DNA from: Thermomonas carbonis
GTDB lineage: Bacteria > Pseudomonadota > Gammaproteobacteria > Xanthomonadales > Xanthomonadaceae
Length of the DNA: 64,000 nucleotides
NCBI RefSeq assembly: GCF_014396975.1
Contig: NZ_CP060719.1
Span: 1,584,001-1,648,000 of the forward strand
Reading direction: 5' to 3'
Shown in pieces: positions 63,221 to 64,000 of this stretch (positions are counted from its first letter, which is position 1; the number at the start of each line of letters is the position of its first letter). A model generated the notes under the pieces. That model made no database searches and was not told the DNA's origin. It worked only from the letters and a program-made list of their open reading frames with translations. The position numbers and the translations under genes are program-made.

Positions 63221-64000
63221 AGCCGCGCGCGCCGCGCCGCGCGACCGCTTGCTGGGCGAGTTGCTGCTCGACGCCGGCCTGCTGGGCGTGGCCGACCTGG
63301 AACGGGGGCTGGCCCTGCAGCAGAAGCTGGGCGGGCGGCTGGGCAGCGTGCTGATGCGGATCGGCGCGGTGAGCGAGGACAACCTGCTGCAGGTCCTCAG
63401 CCGACAGTTGGGATTGCCGGTGATGGGTGCCGAGGTGCCGGCCCCGGACGAGGACGCGATGCGGCTCACCGCCCTGCAGGCACCGACCGGGATCGACTGG
63501 CTGCTCGACCAGCAGGTGCTGGTCTGGCCGGGTGAGGGCAACGACCTGCTGTGCGCTGCGCGCGACCCGTTGTTGCCCTCATTGCGCGAGGCGATGCGGC
63601 ATGCCTTTCCCGGTCGTCGGGTGCATTGGTGTCTGTGCCGGGCGCAGGACCTGGAGCGCATGCTCGACGGCTTGGCCCACCATGCCCGCTCGGACGAATG
63701 GAGCGGTGGCGACGAACAGCAGCTGCGGGCGATGGCCGAGGAAGCCCCGGTCGTCGAGCTGGTCAGCAACCTGATGGCGCAGGCGGTCGAGCAGCGCGCC
63801 TCGGACATCCACCTGGAGCCGGAGGAGCGCACCTTCAGCGTGCGTTTCCGCATCGACGGCGTGCTCCACAACCGTCTGCATCTGCCGCGTGACCGTTTCG
63901 ACGCGGTCGCCTCGCGGCTCAAGCTGATCTCGGGCATGGATATCGCCGAGCGCCGGCTGCCGCAGGACGGGCGCATGTCGACCCGTGTCGGCGGGCAGGA
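63210..64000 (+). CDS. GspE/PilB-family secretion ATPase (3' end outside window)
   Basis: The first 263 codons of a type II secretion/type IV pilus ATPase, MSSEAARAAPRDRLLGELLL. The N-terminal MshEN-like domain (LGELLLDAGLLGVADLERGL, then LSRQLGLPVMG) is followed by the start of the ATPase core with ASDIHLEPEERTFSVRFRID and SGMDIAERRLPQDGRMSTRV. Walker motifs would lie beyond the window. It starts inside the wzm stop, an unexpected neighbour. Whether it is GspE or PilB cannot be decided from this part. Confidence 0.85.
   Translation, partial: MSSEAARAAPRDRLLGELLLDAGLLGVADLERGLALQQKLGGRLGSVLMRIGAVSEDNLLQVLSRQLGLPVMGAEVPAPDEDAMRLTALQAPTGIDWLLDQQVLVWPGEGNDLLCAARDPLLPSLREAMRHAFPGRRVHWCLCRAQDLERMLDGLAHHARSDEWSGGDEQQLRAMAEEAPVVELVSNLMAQAVEQRASDIHLEPEERTFSVRFRIDGVLHNRLHLPRDRFDAVASRLKLISGMDIAERRLPQDGRMSTRVGGQ

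Noticed and set aside
1..64000. CRISPR arrays, prophage genes and transposases
   Set aside because: No regularly spaced repeats, phage structural genes or transposase frames were seen anywhere in the window.

Overview
This is a GC-rich window of bacterial chromosome. Gene content and order point to the Xanthomonadaceae/Lysobacteraceae, in the range of Lysobacter, Thermomonas and Luteimonas. The signs are a Clp-type CRP regulator divergent from speD, a trpE..trpG-trpD..trpC block leading towards clp, a cystathionine synthase/lyase pair bordering an O-antigen export locus, and the family's GC-rich intergenic repeats. I cannot name the genus. About 60 protein genes, one tRNA and no insertion sequence, prophage or CRISPR array are visible.

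Left part (0-21 kb). The window opens in the 3' end of trpS and a small membrane protein. A three-gene 2-oxo acid dehydrogenase operon (E1 alpha, E1 beta, E2) follows on the minus strand, then a large secreted ExeM/NucH-like nuclease. Aromatic amino acid breakdown comes next: kynA, a POT peptide transporter, a MarR regulator divergent from hpd, and hmgA. After a lipoprotein gene there is a complete group-2 Mrp/Pha cation/proton antiporter operon (phaAB fused, then C, D, E, F, G) with overlapping stops and starts.

Middle (21-43 kb). Housekeeping genes (purC, rpe, a DnaJ-type membrane protein, a YegS-like lipid kinase) surround a lower-GC pair encoding a secreted protein and a lipoprotein. The most unusual stretch is the trp region. 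trpE, trpG, trpD and trpC are all present and in order, but trpE and trpG are separated by a lower-GC gene for an AbiJ-type (abortive infection) protein, and trpD and trpC are separated by a full cyanophycin module (iadA, cphB, cphA, a second Mur-ligase-like gene) plus an ABM-domain gene. Short gaps and overlaps suggest one long transcription unit. A short reading frame containing Trp-Arg-Trp-Trp precedes trpE and could be a leader peptide.

Right part (43-64 kb). clp with two small partner genes, speD, yaeQ, coq7, rplM-rpsI and a tRNA-Gln are ordinary core genome. The second half of the homogentisate pathway (fahA, maiA) lies at 50-52 kb. Its promoter carries a palindrome matching the one between hpd and the MarR gene, in the same position relative to the -10 element, which suggests one regulator controls both loci. 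pilU carries a one-base frameshift. The cbs-metB reverse transsulfuration pair marks the edge of a surface polysaccharide region: a sulfotransferase, the ABC ATPase (Wzt type) and permease (Wzm type) split by a large secreted, S-layer-like gene with its own promoter and terminator, and then the 5' end of a GspE/PilB-type ATPase running off the window.
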